Shown: positions 1 to 7,932, counted from the stretch's first letter. The stretch is DNA of 42,634 bases from Thermoplasmata archaeon (GCA_015063165.1 SUSZ01000018.1:1-42634); one strand, 5' to 3'. Notes: generated from the sequence alone by a model not told the origin. Numbers and translations: made by a program.

Positions 1-140
1 TAGGGACGGATGCCCCTGCCCTGAATGTCGTTTGGTTCACAACTGCGCATTGAGGCGGGGCGCTTTTAACCTCGCTGCTAACAGAAGATCAGATACCCCT
101 TCGGGCATCATGTGGCGAGGTCAGGATCTACAAGAAATTC

Positions 141-692
141 GTGGGTATGGAAGGGATTACCCGTGAGAAGATCCGTGAGAATATCGAGTTCCGTATCAGA
201 GATTTTGGTTTCTGTACCGAGAAACGTGTTGTTCGTGCCAAGGACTATGTGACTTTCGGCGTGTCCGAGATATTGAGCTCCGCGTTAGAGAGGGGCGATA
301 TTGATGCAGCTGTCATTGCCGCCGATGGATGCGGTACAGCCATTATAACAGAACCTGCTTTACTTCAGGGTATGTGCGGGAGGATTTCAGGTTTGGTGGA
401 AACTTCCCCGTTGCAAGTCATTCTCGATGCCGTGGACAGGGACGATGTCCTGGATCCCGAGACGGTTCCTTTGGATATGGTCAAAGGCGCGGAGCTCGCT
501 GTTTCCAAAGGTTTCCACCTATTCTCGGTCACTGTGGACAGACCCGATGATGCAGTCACACTGAGGAAGATCTATGGCGACGGTGTTCAGGTTCAGGCCG
601 AGGCGATGCGCCCTCATGCGAGGGCAGTCGCCGGCTTGGCTGGAAGACGGCTCGGTTATACATGTATGGGCCGTTACAAGCCCCATGGGTAG
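141..692 (+). pseudogene. Truncated methanogenesis marker 8-like (DUF2099) gene
   Basis: Residues 5-150 resemble the DUF2099 / methanogenesis marker 8 family. I see the stretch ITREKIRENIEFRIRDFGFC, an alternating hydrophobic AAVIAADGCGT segment and GRISGLVETSP, a typical pattern in that family. The role of the family is unknown, but it is largely restricted to methanogens. After about residue 150 (near base 590) the similarity stops and the frame runs into unrelated sequence, ending at a TAG. The family is usually about 100 residues longer, so the 3' end was probably lost when the neighbouring element inserted. The N-terminus is also uncertain: the frame stays open upstream to base 54 without a good start, and GTG 141 or ATG 147 are the only starts. 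If UAG is read as sense here, 13 more codons follow to a TAA at 732-734. The family assignment is from memory of motifs, not a search. Confidence 0.55.
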
Positions 693-831
693 GCTGACCG
701 CATTCTACTACCATGGCGGGTCCTGGTTCCATAACAGGGCCGTCATGCACATTTCTCTGGACGGGACGGATGGCTTCTACCTGAAGGACGGCGAAGGCCG
801 CCGCGCCCTGGTGTTCAGCTCGGACGGCTGA
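616..831 (+). CDS. Small hypothetical protein in element remnant
   Basis: A 71-residue frame from ATG 616 to TGA 829-831. I do not recognise it. It is rich in aromatic and small residues (VIHVWAVTSP, TAFYYHGGSW), has no membrane segment, and could be a fragment of a larger protein. It overlaps the end of the truncated upstream gene in another frame, and the next small frame begins 9 bases after its stop. There is no clear Shine-Dalgarno sequence. It may be a real small gene of the remnant element or a chance frame. Confidence 0.3.
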   Translation: MRGQSPAWLEDGSVIHVWAVTSPMGRLTAFYYHGGSWFHNRAVMHISLDGTDGFYLKDGEGRRALVFSSDG

Positions 832-840
832 GAAAAGAGG

Positions 841-1119
841 ATGGATTTGGACCTCTGCGGGGACGACTCGTTCTACGTCACTTGGGATTTCGAGTTCGGA
901 GGGATCACCGTGGTCGACGAGGCGGTGAAGCGGCCGACCTACCGGCCTGCCTTCAGGCTGTTCCGGGCCCTGGCGACAACGCTGGCAGCCTATGGGTTGA
1001 TTGTGAGCCTCATGAGGCGCGTGGGCATACTGTCCACGGGCCATTGCATGCTCATTGCCTCGGGAGTTCTCGCCGTGGTGGCCGCGGGTCCCGGTGCTGC
1101 TCAGGTACCTCGAGGCTAG
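841..1119 (+). CDS. Small hypothetical membrane-like protein
   Basis: A 92-residue frame from ATG 841, preceded by the Shine-Dalgarno-like AAGAGG directly against the start. The first 40 residues are acidic and soluble; the rest is hydrophobic with two weak membrane-like stretches (LATTLAAYGLIVSL and MLIASGVLAVVAAG). Its end overlaps the integrase fragment in another frame, so the natural 3' end may have been replaced by recombination. The stop is TAG. TAG ends no intact recognised gene in this window, which is another reason to suspect a broken frame. Function unknown. Confidence 0.3.
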   Translation: MDLDLCGDDSFYVTWDFEFGGITVVDEAVKRPTYRPAFRLFRALATTLAAYGLIVSLMRRVGILSTGHCMLIASGVLAVVAAGPGAAQVPRG

Positions 1120-1444
1120 GAGACTCAGGCTGGAGAAGGCCGGCAAGAAGGAGGACGCCCTCTTCCCTCCGCTGAAGAAGAAGGGTGGCTATCTTTCGTA
1201 CGGGAGGATCCGCACGCTGAAGAGCTTCGTGGAGGAGGACCTCGGGATAAAGTTCGAGCTCAGGAAGTGCCGCTGCACCTTCGGGCAGAGGGCGCTCAAT
1301 GAGGGCCAGGAAATACATGACGTCTCGCTGGTCATGGGGCACTCCTCGGTGGCGATCACCCAGGGCGAGTACTGCGACAAGGACCTGCACGAGGCGTCCC
1401 GTGACATGCAGAGGTTCTGGAACGACAAGGAGGACTCCGAGTGA
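1085..1444 (+). pseudogene. C-terminal fragment of tyrosine recombinase
   Basis: From the segment VPVLLRYLEARR to the TGA at 1442-1444 the translation parallels the last third of the intact integrase at 6925-7932. The shared landmarks are DALFPPL, a C-R-x-T-F-G-Q segment, IHDVSLVMGHSS, and Y-C-D-K-D near the end. The arginine of the R-x-x-R box, the histidine of MGHSS and a tyrosine at the nucleophile position are kept. The N-terminal DNA-binding domain and the first catalytic arginine and lysine are missing. The frame upstream of 1085 is unrelated, so this is a truncated remnant and cannot be an active recombinase on its own. Confidence 0.8.
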
Positions 1445-1553
1445 CCTCCGCGCGTCCGTATCCATACCAGGATACGGGCGCGATTGGACTCGGAACGAGG
1501 CGCCGAGGGTATGGAAAATCCTGAACAATAGAATTTTTTCAGAAAATCTGGCT

Positions 1554-1581
1554 AAGAAGGTGGCGGGCCTGAAGGGATTCG
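1554..1581. repeat. Left att core repeat
   Basis: A 28-nt exact copy of 8028-8055, including the part that spells the tRNA-Lys acceptor 3' strand and encoded CCA in reverse complement. It marks the junction between the older remnant and the intact element. Confidence 0.85.
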
Positions 1582-1710
1582 GTCCCGCTTCTATCCAGAG
1601 GCCTCTTTACAAACCCTATCACAAAGCTTTTCCCTCCGATAGAATCGGAGCGGCACCGGTAGAAATTCTATCGATTTCCGCCGCGGCGTCCGAAACGCCG
1701 GGGCTTTGGA

Positions 1711-2727
1711 TTGAGCGTTTTTGACAGGACAAATCTCCCCACTTTGCAGCAGGACGTTCTGTCCGGGAAGGTGGACGCCGACACCCTCCTCCCCGACCTG
1801 GTGGACTGGGTGAGCTGCGACTACTACAACCTTTTCTACAACACGGAGACGGGCGAGCACAGGGCCTCCCCGGCATCCAGGAGAGGCAACGCGGCATACG
1901 CCTTGCGCCAGTCGTTCAAGAAGTCGGATCTGACCAAGCTCCTGAAGAAGTCCACAATATCTTACGAAACCACTTCCGGAATCTACTCTCATCTGCTCTT
2001 CTTTACGCTGACCGTCGACCACAAGGAGATGTCCCGCGACGAGGCCAATTATTTCGTCACCGCCAAGGGGAAGGGTATATCCCGCTTCTTCGCCAGGTTC
2101 GAGAAGTGCATCAAAGGTGGGTACTCCAAGGTGATCGCGAAGGAGTCCACCACCTCCGGTTATCCGGCGGTCCATGTGATCCTCTATCTGGAGACGCCCC
2201 TTAAGGTCAGGTGGCATCATAAGAGCGGCACTTACCGTCCCGACCCGACCGATCCGTACACGAGGTCCGTCCTCGGGAAGCTCAAGAACCTCAACGACTG
2301 GAACTCCAGGAGCCCCCTCTGGCGCGTGGGATTCGTGGACGTCTATGCGTTCACCAGGGACTGCATGGGGATGAAAGGGTACACCAACCCCATCAACTAT
2401 ATCGCGAAGTACATATCCAAATCCCTGGACCTCGAGGGCATACCGGACATTGACAAATGCAAGCGGGTCTCGGACCTCCCAATGAAGTTCCGCACCCGGG
2501 TATGGACGATACTCAACAGCCTGATCTGGAATTCTCAAACATGGATCCTTTCTAAATCATTCAAAGAAGACCTCAAGAAGATCAAGGAGCAGAGGCCCCC
2601 CTCACCATGGGTATGGGTGGACACAGTCCATATCTCGAATCCTTTTCTTTACGAATGGATGGGTTGGGACATTCATTCTCTTCTTCGGGGAACCGTTTTT
2701 CCAGCCTCTGCAGGGGCATCCCCGTAA
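1711..2727 (+). CDS. Rolling-circle-type replication initiator (Rep)
   Basis: A 338-residue protein from TTG 1711 to TAA. Three segments fit the motif order of HUH-type rolling-circle initiators. FFTLTVDH at residues 97-104 fits motif 1. PAVHVILYLE from residue 152 fits the metal-binding motif 2, but only one of the usual two histidines is present. NYIAKYISK at 229-237 fits motif 3, with the tyrosine nucleophile and nearby lysine. Such enzymes nick the double-strand origin and stay covalently bound through the tyrosine. The short hairpin block just downstream could contain the origin. The last 60 residues look unrelated and poorly structured, so the 3' end may have been remodelled. Start choice is uncertain, since no ATG lies near. 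Family level is fairly sure, activity less so. Confidence 0.65.
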   Translation: MSVFDRTNLPTLQQDVLSGKVDADTLLPDLVDWVSCDYYNLFYNTETGEHRASPASRRGNAAYALRQSFKKSDLTKLLKKSTISYETTSGIYSHLLFFTLTVDHKEMSRDEANYFVTAKGKGISRFFARFEKCIKGGYSKVIAKESTTSGYPAVHVILYLETPLKVRWHHKSGTYRPDPTDPYTRSVLGKLKNLNDWNSRSPLWRVGFVDVYAFTRDCMGMKGYTNPINYIAKYISKSLDLEGIPDIDKCKRVSDLPMKFRTRVWTILNSLIWNSQTWILSKSFKEDLKKIKEQRPPSPWVWVDTVHISNPFLYEWMGWDIHSLLRGTVFPASAGASP

Positions 2728-2735
2728 CCACTCCT

Positions 2736-2960
2736 ATCGCAATCGGGACGCCCGCGACGACGCCGTAGCCGCCAGGCTGGCGGCGTCGGGGCGGACCGAC
2801 AGCAGCGCACGCCGAGCGGAGCGTGCCCGAGGCGTAGCCGAGGGCCGGCATGCGCGCGAGAGCCCCGTAGGGGCGATATCCGGCCGCGAGCTTGCGAGCG
2901 GACGGGGGGATGGCGACACCGAGCGAGCGCAGCGAGCGAGCGGGGAGCGCATAGACTTGA
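2736..2960. repeat. Cluster of short GC-rich hairpins
   Basis: This gene-free stretch is packed with short inverted repeats. GACGCCG at 2759-2765 pairs with CGGCGTC at 2781-2787, enclosing an alternative CCGCCA/TGGCGG stem. GCACGC at 2807-2812 pairs with GCGTGC at 2821-2826. CCCC-GTA-GGGG lies at 2863-2873. A GAGCGAGCG direct repeat lies near 2921-2940. It follows the Rep gene and precedes the end of the left-facing operon, so it could be a replication origin, a bidirectional terminator, or both. The reading frames across it have no coherent protein pattern. Confidence 0.6.
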
Positions 2961-2985
2961 TGAGGATAACCAAAGTTGAAACTCA

Positions 2986-3522
2986 TCAATCATCCCTTTT
3001 TTTGGCATCCTTTATCGCTTTCTCGATCGATTTCAGTGAATTGACAACCTCGTCTCCTGGGAGCCTGCTCCATGAGTACCTGTCAAAATGTACTGTCTGT
3101 TCCGTTTTATGATTTCCAGGCCCGTACTCAATCTTGAATGTAATGCAGCTGGGGTTTATCTGTTCCAACCTATCGGACCTGCATACTGTCATATCCCAGA
3201 AGACTCCGGGCCCCAATTCAAAACTACTCTCAGATAACCGTGTCAAGTTCTTTTGTGGGGTCAAGCCGTCAAAATCCGCTTCGATCTTCTAATCTGCTGT
3301 TATTTTGACGTCTTTCGCCAACCGATTTCCGATGTTGTGCACCCTTAGCACCATCAATCCTCTGTCGTAGGCCAGATATGCGATGACGTTCGCACGGTTC
3401 GATTCTTCATATTGTTCTTTGGAGCTCAACCTTTCCTACTTGTTCTGCCATATTATCACGATCGTCAGTGCAGCGTATACTGCTGTGCAGAACGCAGTGA
3501 TATATTCAGGTTCCAGGCACAT
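2986..3522 (-). CDS. Small membrane protein read through two UAG codons
   Basis: Read as one frame from ATG 3522 to TGA 2986-2988, this encodes 178 residues with UAG at codons 29 and 78. Residues 7-26 form one membrane segment (YITAFCTAVYAALTIVIIWQ). The first UAG follows directly after QNK, at the membrane-cytosol edge. The middle holds a beta-rich part with RVHNIGNRLAKDVKI. The second UAG lies between VKITAD and KIEADFDG, and the rest (SSFELGPGVFW onward) ends in a charged helix. The protein pattern is coherent on both sides of each UAG, and no TAA or TGA interrupts 178 codons. GGGAG lies just before ATG 3522. The start overlaps the 3' end of the restriction-modification gene by 58 nt, so translation is probably coupled. 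I know no function; a membrane-anchored accessory to the restriction system is possible. The TTG-started 92-residue piece alone (from 3264) would lack the anchor. Confidence 0.7.
3289..3291 (-). other. In-frame UAG, codon 78 of the small membrane protein
   Basis: TAG lies between GCA-GAT (A-D) and AAG-ATC (K-I) in a frame that is coherent on both sides. It is probably read as pyrrolysine; the identity of the residue is inferred. Confidence 0.65.
3436..3438 (-). other. In-frame UAG, codon 29 of the small membrane protein
   Basis: TAG follows AAC-AAG (N-K) at the end of the predicted membrane helix and precedes GAA-AGG (E-R). Termination here would leave only a 28-residue membrane peptide. Confidence 0.65.
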
Positions 3523-6224
3523 CGGCACTCCCTTGCAAGGTCGTTATACAACTCGAATAACCACGCTATCCTTTCGCCATCATCTTTGAACCCCGAGGAT
3601 TTGTATATCCTGTCCACCGCTCTATCCAGGTTATGATGCGCTTCTATGAGATCTTCGGGCATCAACAAGGGATCATAAAGTTTGGCAAGAGATAATTCCG
3701 GGTGGTTGGAACGGGCTTCTAATATCTTTTTTGACAATTCTGCAATCTGTTCCTCTTGTTTCGGGTTGGGCTCAGGCCACGGATAGTTGTTGTATACGAT
3801 GCGTATGGAGTAGTCGTAATCGCTTTTCAATCTTCCACAAACATAATTCACCCACACCATGTGCATTCTTGAGGTCATTATTCCGAAGTGGTACAACGTG
3901 ACTCCTGTGGCCAGGCGTAACTTATTGCTGCAAAGGACCTCGGGTGTCATGAAGCCGATCGGTATGTAGTCCCTATTTTCCGAGGATACCTCTGGTACGA
4001 CTAGGTAGTCCCCCTCAGGGAAATTTTCCACATGGAAGCGCAACGGCGTGTCTGCTATCTTCTGTGTTCCGGGCGATTTGCTACTGCGACGGTATTCGCT
4101 CACAGCCTTGACCCTCTGCATACATTTCGGCATTGTCCTGAGTTTCTCTTTTGGGCATCTGGCCAACCATAGGCAATATCTCTTTTTGTCGTGCAGGTAT
4201 TCTTCAGCCCCATACCATCTTTTGAAGTAGGGTGCCGATTCAGGCTCCTCATGAACGAATTGTTCCTTTTCCTCTTCTGTGAAAAGGTAGTGGCCATTGT
4301 CGATTGGCTTGTTTCCTATTTTGAAAACTGGCGCATCACATAGTGGAAGGCTTCTGTCCTCCAGAAATATGTCAGGCCCCTCAGCCAAATACGCGTTTAT
4401 GTGGCAAACGGAACGGGGTATTGGGGTCCCTGTAAGACCTTCTGAATGTTTGAATATCGTATATTTCGACGTGTTGTAGCTGAACGACACTATGACCACA
4501 TGAACTGCAGCTACACCTTTGGCCTCGTTATTCCATTTGAACGGGAGGTACGCGAAATTGATGATTATCCCCTTTTTGAACAGAGGGCCCCACAAAGGTT
4601 CTACTTGCTCGCCCTGTGTTATGGAGCTTGTAGACACAAATGCGGCCTTGACGTCTTTATTGCTCTGCATGTAGTCCGCGGCTTTCACATACCAGGCGGA
4701 AACGTAGTCCATGCTTCCTGCTTTCTTGTCAAACAGGGGAAGCATTTCCATTTTTTGCTCCTTGCTCTGAAGTTTGGAGCCGACGAAAGGGGGATTTCCA
4801 ACGATGTAAGACAGTATGCTCGGATCGACCAACTCTTTCCAGTCGTACCGAAGTGAATTTGCACAAATTATGTTGGCTTTTTCTCTTAGCGGCAGGATAT
4901 CCCTGCTTTGACCGAATCTGTTCCTCATCTCCGTGTTCATCAGATGGTCCATGAGTATTATCGACAGGTTTGCGACCATGGAGGGGAATTCCCCTATCTC
5001 GATGCCATAATAGTGGTCGATATGCAGGTGGGATTCGTCGAATATCCTGAGTTTTTCATATAACTGGTCGAATATTTCCATCTCCAGTCTTCTCATCTCC
5101 CGATAGGAGATGATGAGGAAGTTTCCGCATCCGCATGCGGGGTCTAGAATGCGTATCTCGGATATCTTGTCCCACAATGCCCTTAGAGCTTTTTTGTTTC
5201 CTCTGGCGATTTCCAGCTCTTCTCTCAATTCATCCATGAACAGGGGATTGATTAGCTTCAGGATGTTCTCCTCCGAGGTGTAGTGGGCCCCGAGCTCCCT
5301 TCTCATCGATGGGTCCATAATGTATTGGAAAAGTGAGCCGAATATCGCAGGGGAGATATACTTCCAATCCAGTTTCGATGCTCCCAGGAGTATGTCCCTC
5401 ATCTCCCTGTTGAACGCAGGAGCCGGTATCTGTTTGGCGAAAAGCCCCCCATTGACGTAAGGGAAGTTTCTGAGCTCATCGGACATAGCCTTCTGACGGG
5501 ATTCCAATGGCGTGTTCAACACTGAAAAAATTTCTGTGAGAGCTCCGGCCATTCCAGATCCGTCGTCGTTAGTATGGAATGCCAGGTATGCTGAGAAGAT
5601 GTTCTTGTCGAAGACGTCGGCATCCTCTGCGAACAGGCAGAACACCAGTCTCACCATCAGTATGTCGAGGCTGTCCTGGGGATAGTTGGACTCTTTCAGC
5701 TCATCGTACAGCCTCCCCATGACCTCCGCCGCCTTGACGTTGACCGGGTGTTGCCCCTCGATCCTCTTTTTGTTGTATCCTGCCAGGAATCCGAACAGCT
5801 CCACGTTGTCCGCGAGCTCCTCGAGCTTGATGGTGTCGTCGCGGTGGTCCACGAGGTCTATGAGCCTGATGCGTTTGAAATCCGAGACGATGATGTAGCG
5901 GGGGAGCTCCTTCTTCTCGATGCCGAGCATGTAGTCCAACGCCTGGTCGAGGGCCTTCTCGAGGTTTTTCCCGGCGGACTTGTGTTCGATGATCACCTTC
6001 CCGGGCCAGAAGTAGTCTATTTCCCCGGCGTCGTTCCCGATTTTCCTCACGAACTGCTCGAACATCCCGACTTGGATGGAGTCGATTCCGAACATCGCCA
6101 GGAACTCGCTCCAAAAGATCTGCTTGTATGACTCTTCTTTCTCCGCATTCTTGAAGCGGATGGAGAACTTCGCAGCCGATGTCTTTATGTCCTTCCAGTC
6201 CAGCGGGGCAGAATCCGATGACAT
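3465..6224 (-). CDS. MmeI-like type IIG restriction-modification enzyme
   Basis: A 919-residue single-chain enzyme expected to both methylate and cut DNA. The N-terminal part has a PD-(D/E)xK-type nuclease signature: D70 in GEID, then E80 and K82 in IIEHK. A helical linker leads to a gamma-type adenine methyltransferase: the SAM-binding DPACGCGNF near residue 360 and the catalytic NPPF near residue 475. The C-terminal third would be the target-recognition part. Length and domain order match the MmeI family, in which nuclease, methylase and recognition lie on one polypeptide. GGGAG precedes ATG 6224. The gene follows the AbrB-like gene by 76 nt and overlaps the small membrane protein gene downstream. 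Base composition is lower in GC than the core genes, fitting recent transfer. The recognised DNA sequence cannot be read from the protein here. Confidence 0.85.
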   Translation of the reverse strand: MSSDSAPLDWKDIKTSAAKFSIRFKNAEKEESYKQIFWSEFLAMFGIDSIQVGMFEQFVRKIGNDAGEIDYFWPGKVIIEHKSAGKNLEKALDQALDYMLGIEKKELPRYIIVSDFKRIRLIDLVDHRDDTIKLEELADNVELFGFLAGYNKKRIEGQHPVNVKAAEVMGRLYDELKESNYPQDSLDILMVRLVFCLFAEDADVFDKNIFSAYLAFHTNDDGSGMAGALTEIFSVLNTPLESRQKAMSDELRNFPYVNGGLFAKQIPAPAFNREMRDILLGASKLDWKYISPAIFGSLFQYIMDPSMRRELGAHYTSEENILKLINPLFMDELREELEIARGNKKALRALWDKISEIRILDPACGCGNFLIISYREMRRLEMEIFDQLYEKLRIFDESHLHIDHYYGIEIGEFPSMVANLSIILMDHLMNTEMRNRFGQSRDILPLREKANIICANSLRYDWKELVDPSILSYIVGNPPFVGSKLQSKEQKMEMLPLFDKKAGSMDYVSAWYVKAADYMQSNKDVKAAFVSTSSITQGEQVEPLWGPLFKKGIIINFAYLPFKWNNEAKGVAAVHVVIVSFSYNTSKYTIFKHSEGLTGTPIPRSVCHINAYLAEGPDIFLEDRSLPLCDAPVFKIGNKPIDNGHYLFTEEEKEQFVHEEPESAPYFKRWYGAEEYLHDKKRYCLWLARCPKEKLRTMPKCMQRVKAVSEYRRSSKSPGTQKIADTPLRFHVENFPEGDYLVVPEVSSENRDYIPIGFMTPEVLCSNKLRLATGVTLYHFGIMTSRMHMVWVNYVCGRLKSDYDYSIRIVYNNYPWPEPNPKQEEQIAELSKKILEARSNHPELSLAKLYDPLLMPEDLIEAHHNLDRAVDRIYKSSGFKDDGERIAWLFELYNDLARECRCAWNLNISLRSAQQYTLH

Positions 6225-6300
6225 TTGGCTCCCTCTTATCTTCTCTATATCATATCAAAAAAGCATGGCGGCATTGGAGGATTTGATGGAATTATTTCCA

Positions 6301-6618
6301 TCAATGTTTGGAAGCTTTCCTCCCTTCACGTTCGGCCTTGTCTTTGAGGTATTCTTGCCTCGCTTTTTCCAGGGCTACCTCGGGATCCTCGTCTGCGATG
6401 TGATCGAGCCTTTCATCTTCCAGCTGCTTGACCTTCTCGCGGATCTCATCGCCTTCGAAGTCGTATCCGTTGTATTTCTTGGTGTCCTTGCGGATTATTA
6501 TGTTCCCATTCTCAGCATGGAACTCGACATAGTCCCCGAGCTCTAGGTTCAGAATGTCCGGTAGCCCCTCCACGAGGCTGATCCTGTTGTTCTGACCGAA
6601 TTTGGTGCGGCCTATCAT
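6301..6618 (-). CDS. AbrB/SpoVT-like DNA-binding regulator
   Basis: A 105-residue protein. The first 45 residues fit the swapped-hairpin AbrB fold: GQNNRISLVEGLPDILNLELGDYVEFHAENG followed by NIIIRKD. The rest is a charged helical tail rich in Glu, Lys and Arg, perhaps for dimer or partner contacts. ATG 6618 is chosen because the family motif begins right after it; ATG 6624 is possible. It is the first gene of the left-facing restriction operon and sits back to back with the small protein-integrase unit. It could therefore repress its own operon, the integrase unit, or both. An antitoxin role is also known for this fold, but no matching toxin is visible. Confidence 0.75.
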   Translation of the reverse strand: MIGRTKFGQNNRISLVEGLPDILNLELGDYVEFHAENGNIIIRKDTKKYNGYDFEGDEIREKVKQLEDERLDHIADEDPEVALEKARQEYLKDKAEREGRKASKH

Positions 6619-6652
6619 TACCATGAATATCACTGATGACATCGATGGAAAA

Positions 6653-6661
6653 CTTATAAAT
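6653..6661. promoter_or_regulatory. Shared TATA element between divergent units
   Basis: CTTATAAAT follows GGAAAA, a good archaeal BRE-TATA pattern, with transcription expected near 6680 on the plus strand. The core TTATAA is palindromic and also reads as a TATA box on the minus strand, suitably placed for the AbrB-like gene. Confidence 0.55.
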
Positions 6662-6679
6662 AGAATTCTTAGCATTGAT

Positions 6680-6718
6680 GCTATTGATAACATGGATACC
6701 TCAAATGTTATTGATAGC
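6680..6718. promoter_or_regulatory. Inverted-repeat operator candidate
   Basis: GCTATTGATAACAT at 6680-6693 and ATGTTATTGATAGC at 6705-6718 form an inverted repeat matching at 12 of 14 positions. It covers the expected transcription start and the ATG at 6692. The ATTGAT core also occurs once more at 6674. A dimeric regulator bound here would block the integrase unit. Confidence 0.5.
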
Positions 6719-6928
6719 AACGGACGGCAAGGATCCTCGCTCGAAGCGGGTCCCTGGACCGTCGAGGATATCGGACGCCTGGTTTCAGCGAGCATTCTCG
6801 CCACTTTCATGCGCGAGTTCCCGCTGACGTACCTGGACAAGGACGAGAGGAGGGTCTTCGTGGCCTTCCAGAGCTTCGCGGTCCGCATGGAGGCGAAGGA
6901 GTTCGAGAAGGCGGGGATAAGCAGATGA
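6692..6928 (+). CDS. Small protein upstream of integrase
   Basis: A 78-residue protein from ATG 6692 to TGA 6926-6928, overlapping the integrase start as ATGA. It is mostly helical (WTVEDIGRLVSASILATFMREFP, then a charged helix ending EAKEFEKAG). I do not recognise it. The 4-nt overlap points to translational coupling with the integrase, so it may be an excision or regulatory factor. ATG 6692 fits a TATA box about 35 nt upstream; longer versions of the frame would start before the promoter. Confidence 0.6.
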   Translation: MDTSNVIDSNGRQGSSLEAGPWTVEDIGRLVSASILATFMREFPLTYLDKDERRVFVAFQSFAVRMEAKEFEKAGISR

Positions 6929-7932
6929 CGCGCTACCCGTTCACCGACTGCATAAAGGAGTACCTCCCGACGGAGAGGGGGCACCTGGCCGCCTCGACCT
7001 ATGAGACGTTGGGCAGGAAGCTCCGCCAGCTCGGCCGCATCTTCAAGGAATTGAAGGATGAGGGCAGCGTGTCCACCGACAATCCCCGCAAGCTGACCGC
7101 GCAGGACGTGGACGTCTTCATAGGGTATCGCAAATCCGAGGGGATTGACGACTCGACCCTCCGCAAGGATCTGGCCGCCCTCAAGAAGATCACTTCGTTC
7201 TTCGATAACGACGTCGTTGCCGCTTTTAAGACCAAGTTCGCGGCGCACGCCCCTAAGAAGTATGTCAAGCGTAAGGCCTCAATCGACGACGAAGTGACGG
7301 AGAAGATAGTGGCGAGGGCCTTGGAGATCTCTCCGCTTGACTGGAAGCTCACCGAGGGATACGCCCTTGTGACTCTCGCCCTATGCGGTGGCCTCCGTCC
7401 CCAGGAGCTCCGTCAGATGTACGTCTACAACGTCCGCATAACCGGCGATGTCGGCGAGGTTTACGCGGAGCACGTCAAGGGCGAGGGTTCCTACGGATCG
7501 CCGAGATGGATACCCCTCGTCCCCCTCGGGGTTCCGGTCATAGAGAACTATCTAGAGGCCAGGGAGATGAAGCTCAGGATGTGCGGCAAGGAGTCCGACG
7601 CCCTGTTTCCGCCGCTGAGGGGCAAGGAGGAGTTCATCGGATACGGGCAGATCGAGAAGCTCAAGTGCGCCGTCGAGAAAGACGTGGGGGAGAAGTTCGA
7701 CCTCCGCGGATGCCGTCGCACTTTCGGGCAGATGGCCATAGACGACGGCCAGGACATACACGACGTCTCCCTTGTGATGGGCCACAGCTCGGTCGTCACC
7801 ACGCAGCGCCACTACTGCGACAAGGACGAGCGCAGGGCCTCCCGCGACATGCTGGAGCAGTGGCGCGAGAAGAGGAATGCCAATGGAGGTCACATCCAGC
7901 GAGGCGTTACCTTCCGAGGTAACACCTGCTGA
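6925..7932 (+). CDS. Tyrosine integrase
   Basis: A 335-residue site-specific recombinase. Residues 1-100 form the SAM-like core-binding domain (ADVFIGYRKSEG-type helix and RKDLAALKKI). The catalytic domain has the first arginine in CGGLRPQELR, a lysine in HVKGEGS, an R-x-x-R box in LRGCRRTFGQ in place of the usual H-x-x-R, a histidine in VMGHSS, and the nucleophile tyrosine in TTQRHY. The 3' end lies about 100 bp from tRNA-Lys(CUU), in the arrangement typical of integrases that insert into their adjacent tRNA 3' end. A truncated relative lies at 1085-1444. It ends with TGA. Confidence 0.92.
   Translation: MTRYPFTDCIKEYLPTERGHLAASTYETLGRKLRQLGRIFKELKDEGSVSTDNPRKLTAQDVDVFIGYRKSEGIDDSTLRKDLAALKKITSFFDNDVVAAFKTKFAAHAPKKYVKRKASIDDEVTEKIVARALEISPLDWKLTEGYALVTLALCGGLRPQELRQMYVYNVRITGDVGEVYAEHVKGEGSYGSPRWIPLVPLGVPVIENYLEAREMKLRMCGKESDALFPPLRGKEEFIGYGQIEKLKCAVEKDVGEKFDLRGCRRTFGQMAIDDGQDIHDVSLVMGHSSVVTTQRHYCDKDERRASRDMLEQWREKRNANGGHIQRGVTFRGNTC

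Larger units (their letters stand above)
585..1581 (+). mobile_element. Remnant of an older integrated element
   Basis: This stretch separates the truncated marker-8-like gene from the intact element. It holds two short reading frames of unknown function and the C-terminal part of a tyrosine recombinase. It ends in the same 28-nt sequence that forms the 3' end of tRNA-Lys(CUU). The sequence just before that repeat (about 1530-1553) also resembles the sequence after the intact integrase (about 8002-8027), so the two integrase ends are related. I read this as a decayed first integration next to a second, complete one. The left boundary near 585 is set only by where the marker-8 similarity ends; no left att copy was found. 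Confidence 0.5.

Noticed and set aside
141-734. TAG at 690-692 as another sense UAG
   Set aside because: Only 13 unconvincing codons follow before TAA, and the frame has already left its family by base 590.
3265-3540. Region left of the 92-residue minus-strand frame as non-coding
   Set aside because: The same frame is open through two UAG codons and encodes a membrane helix and a conserved-looking beta segment, so it is better read as one gene.
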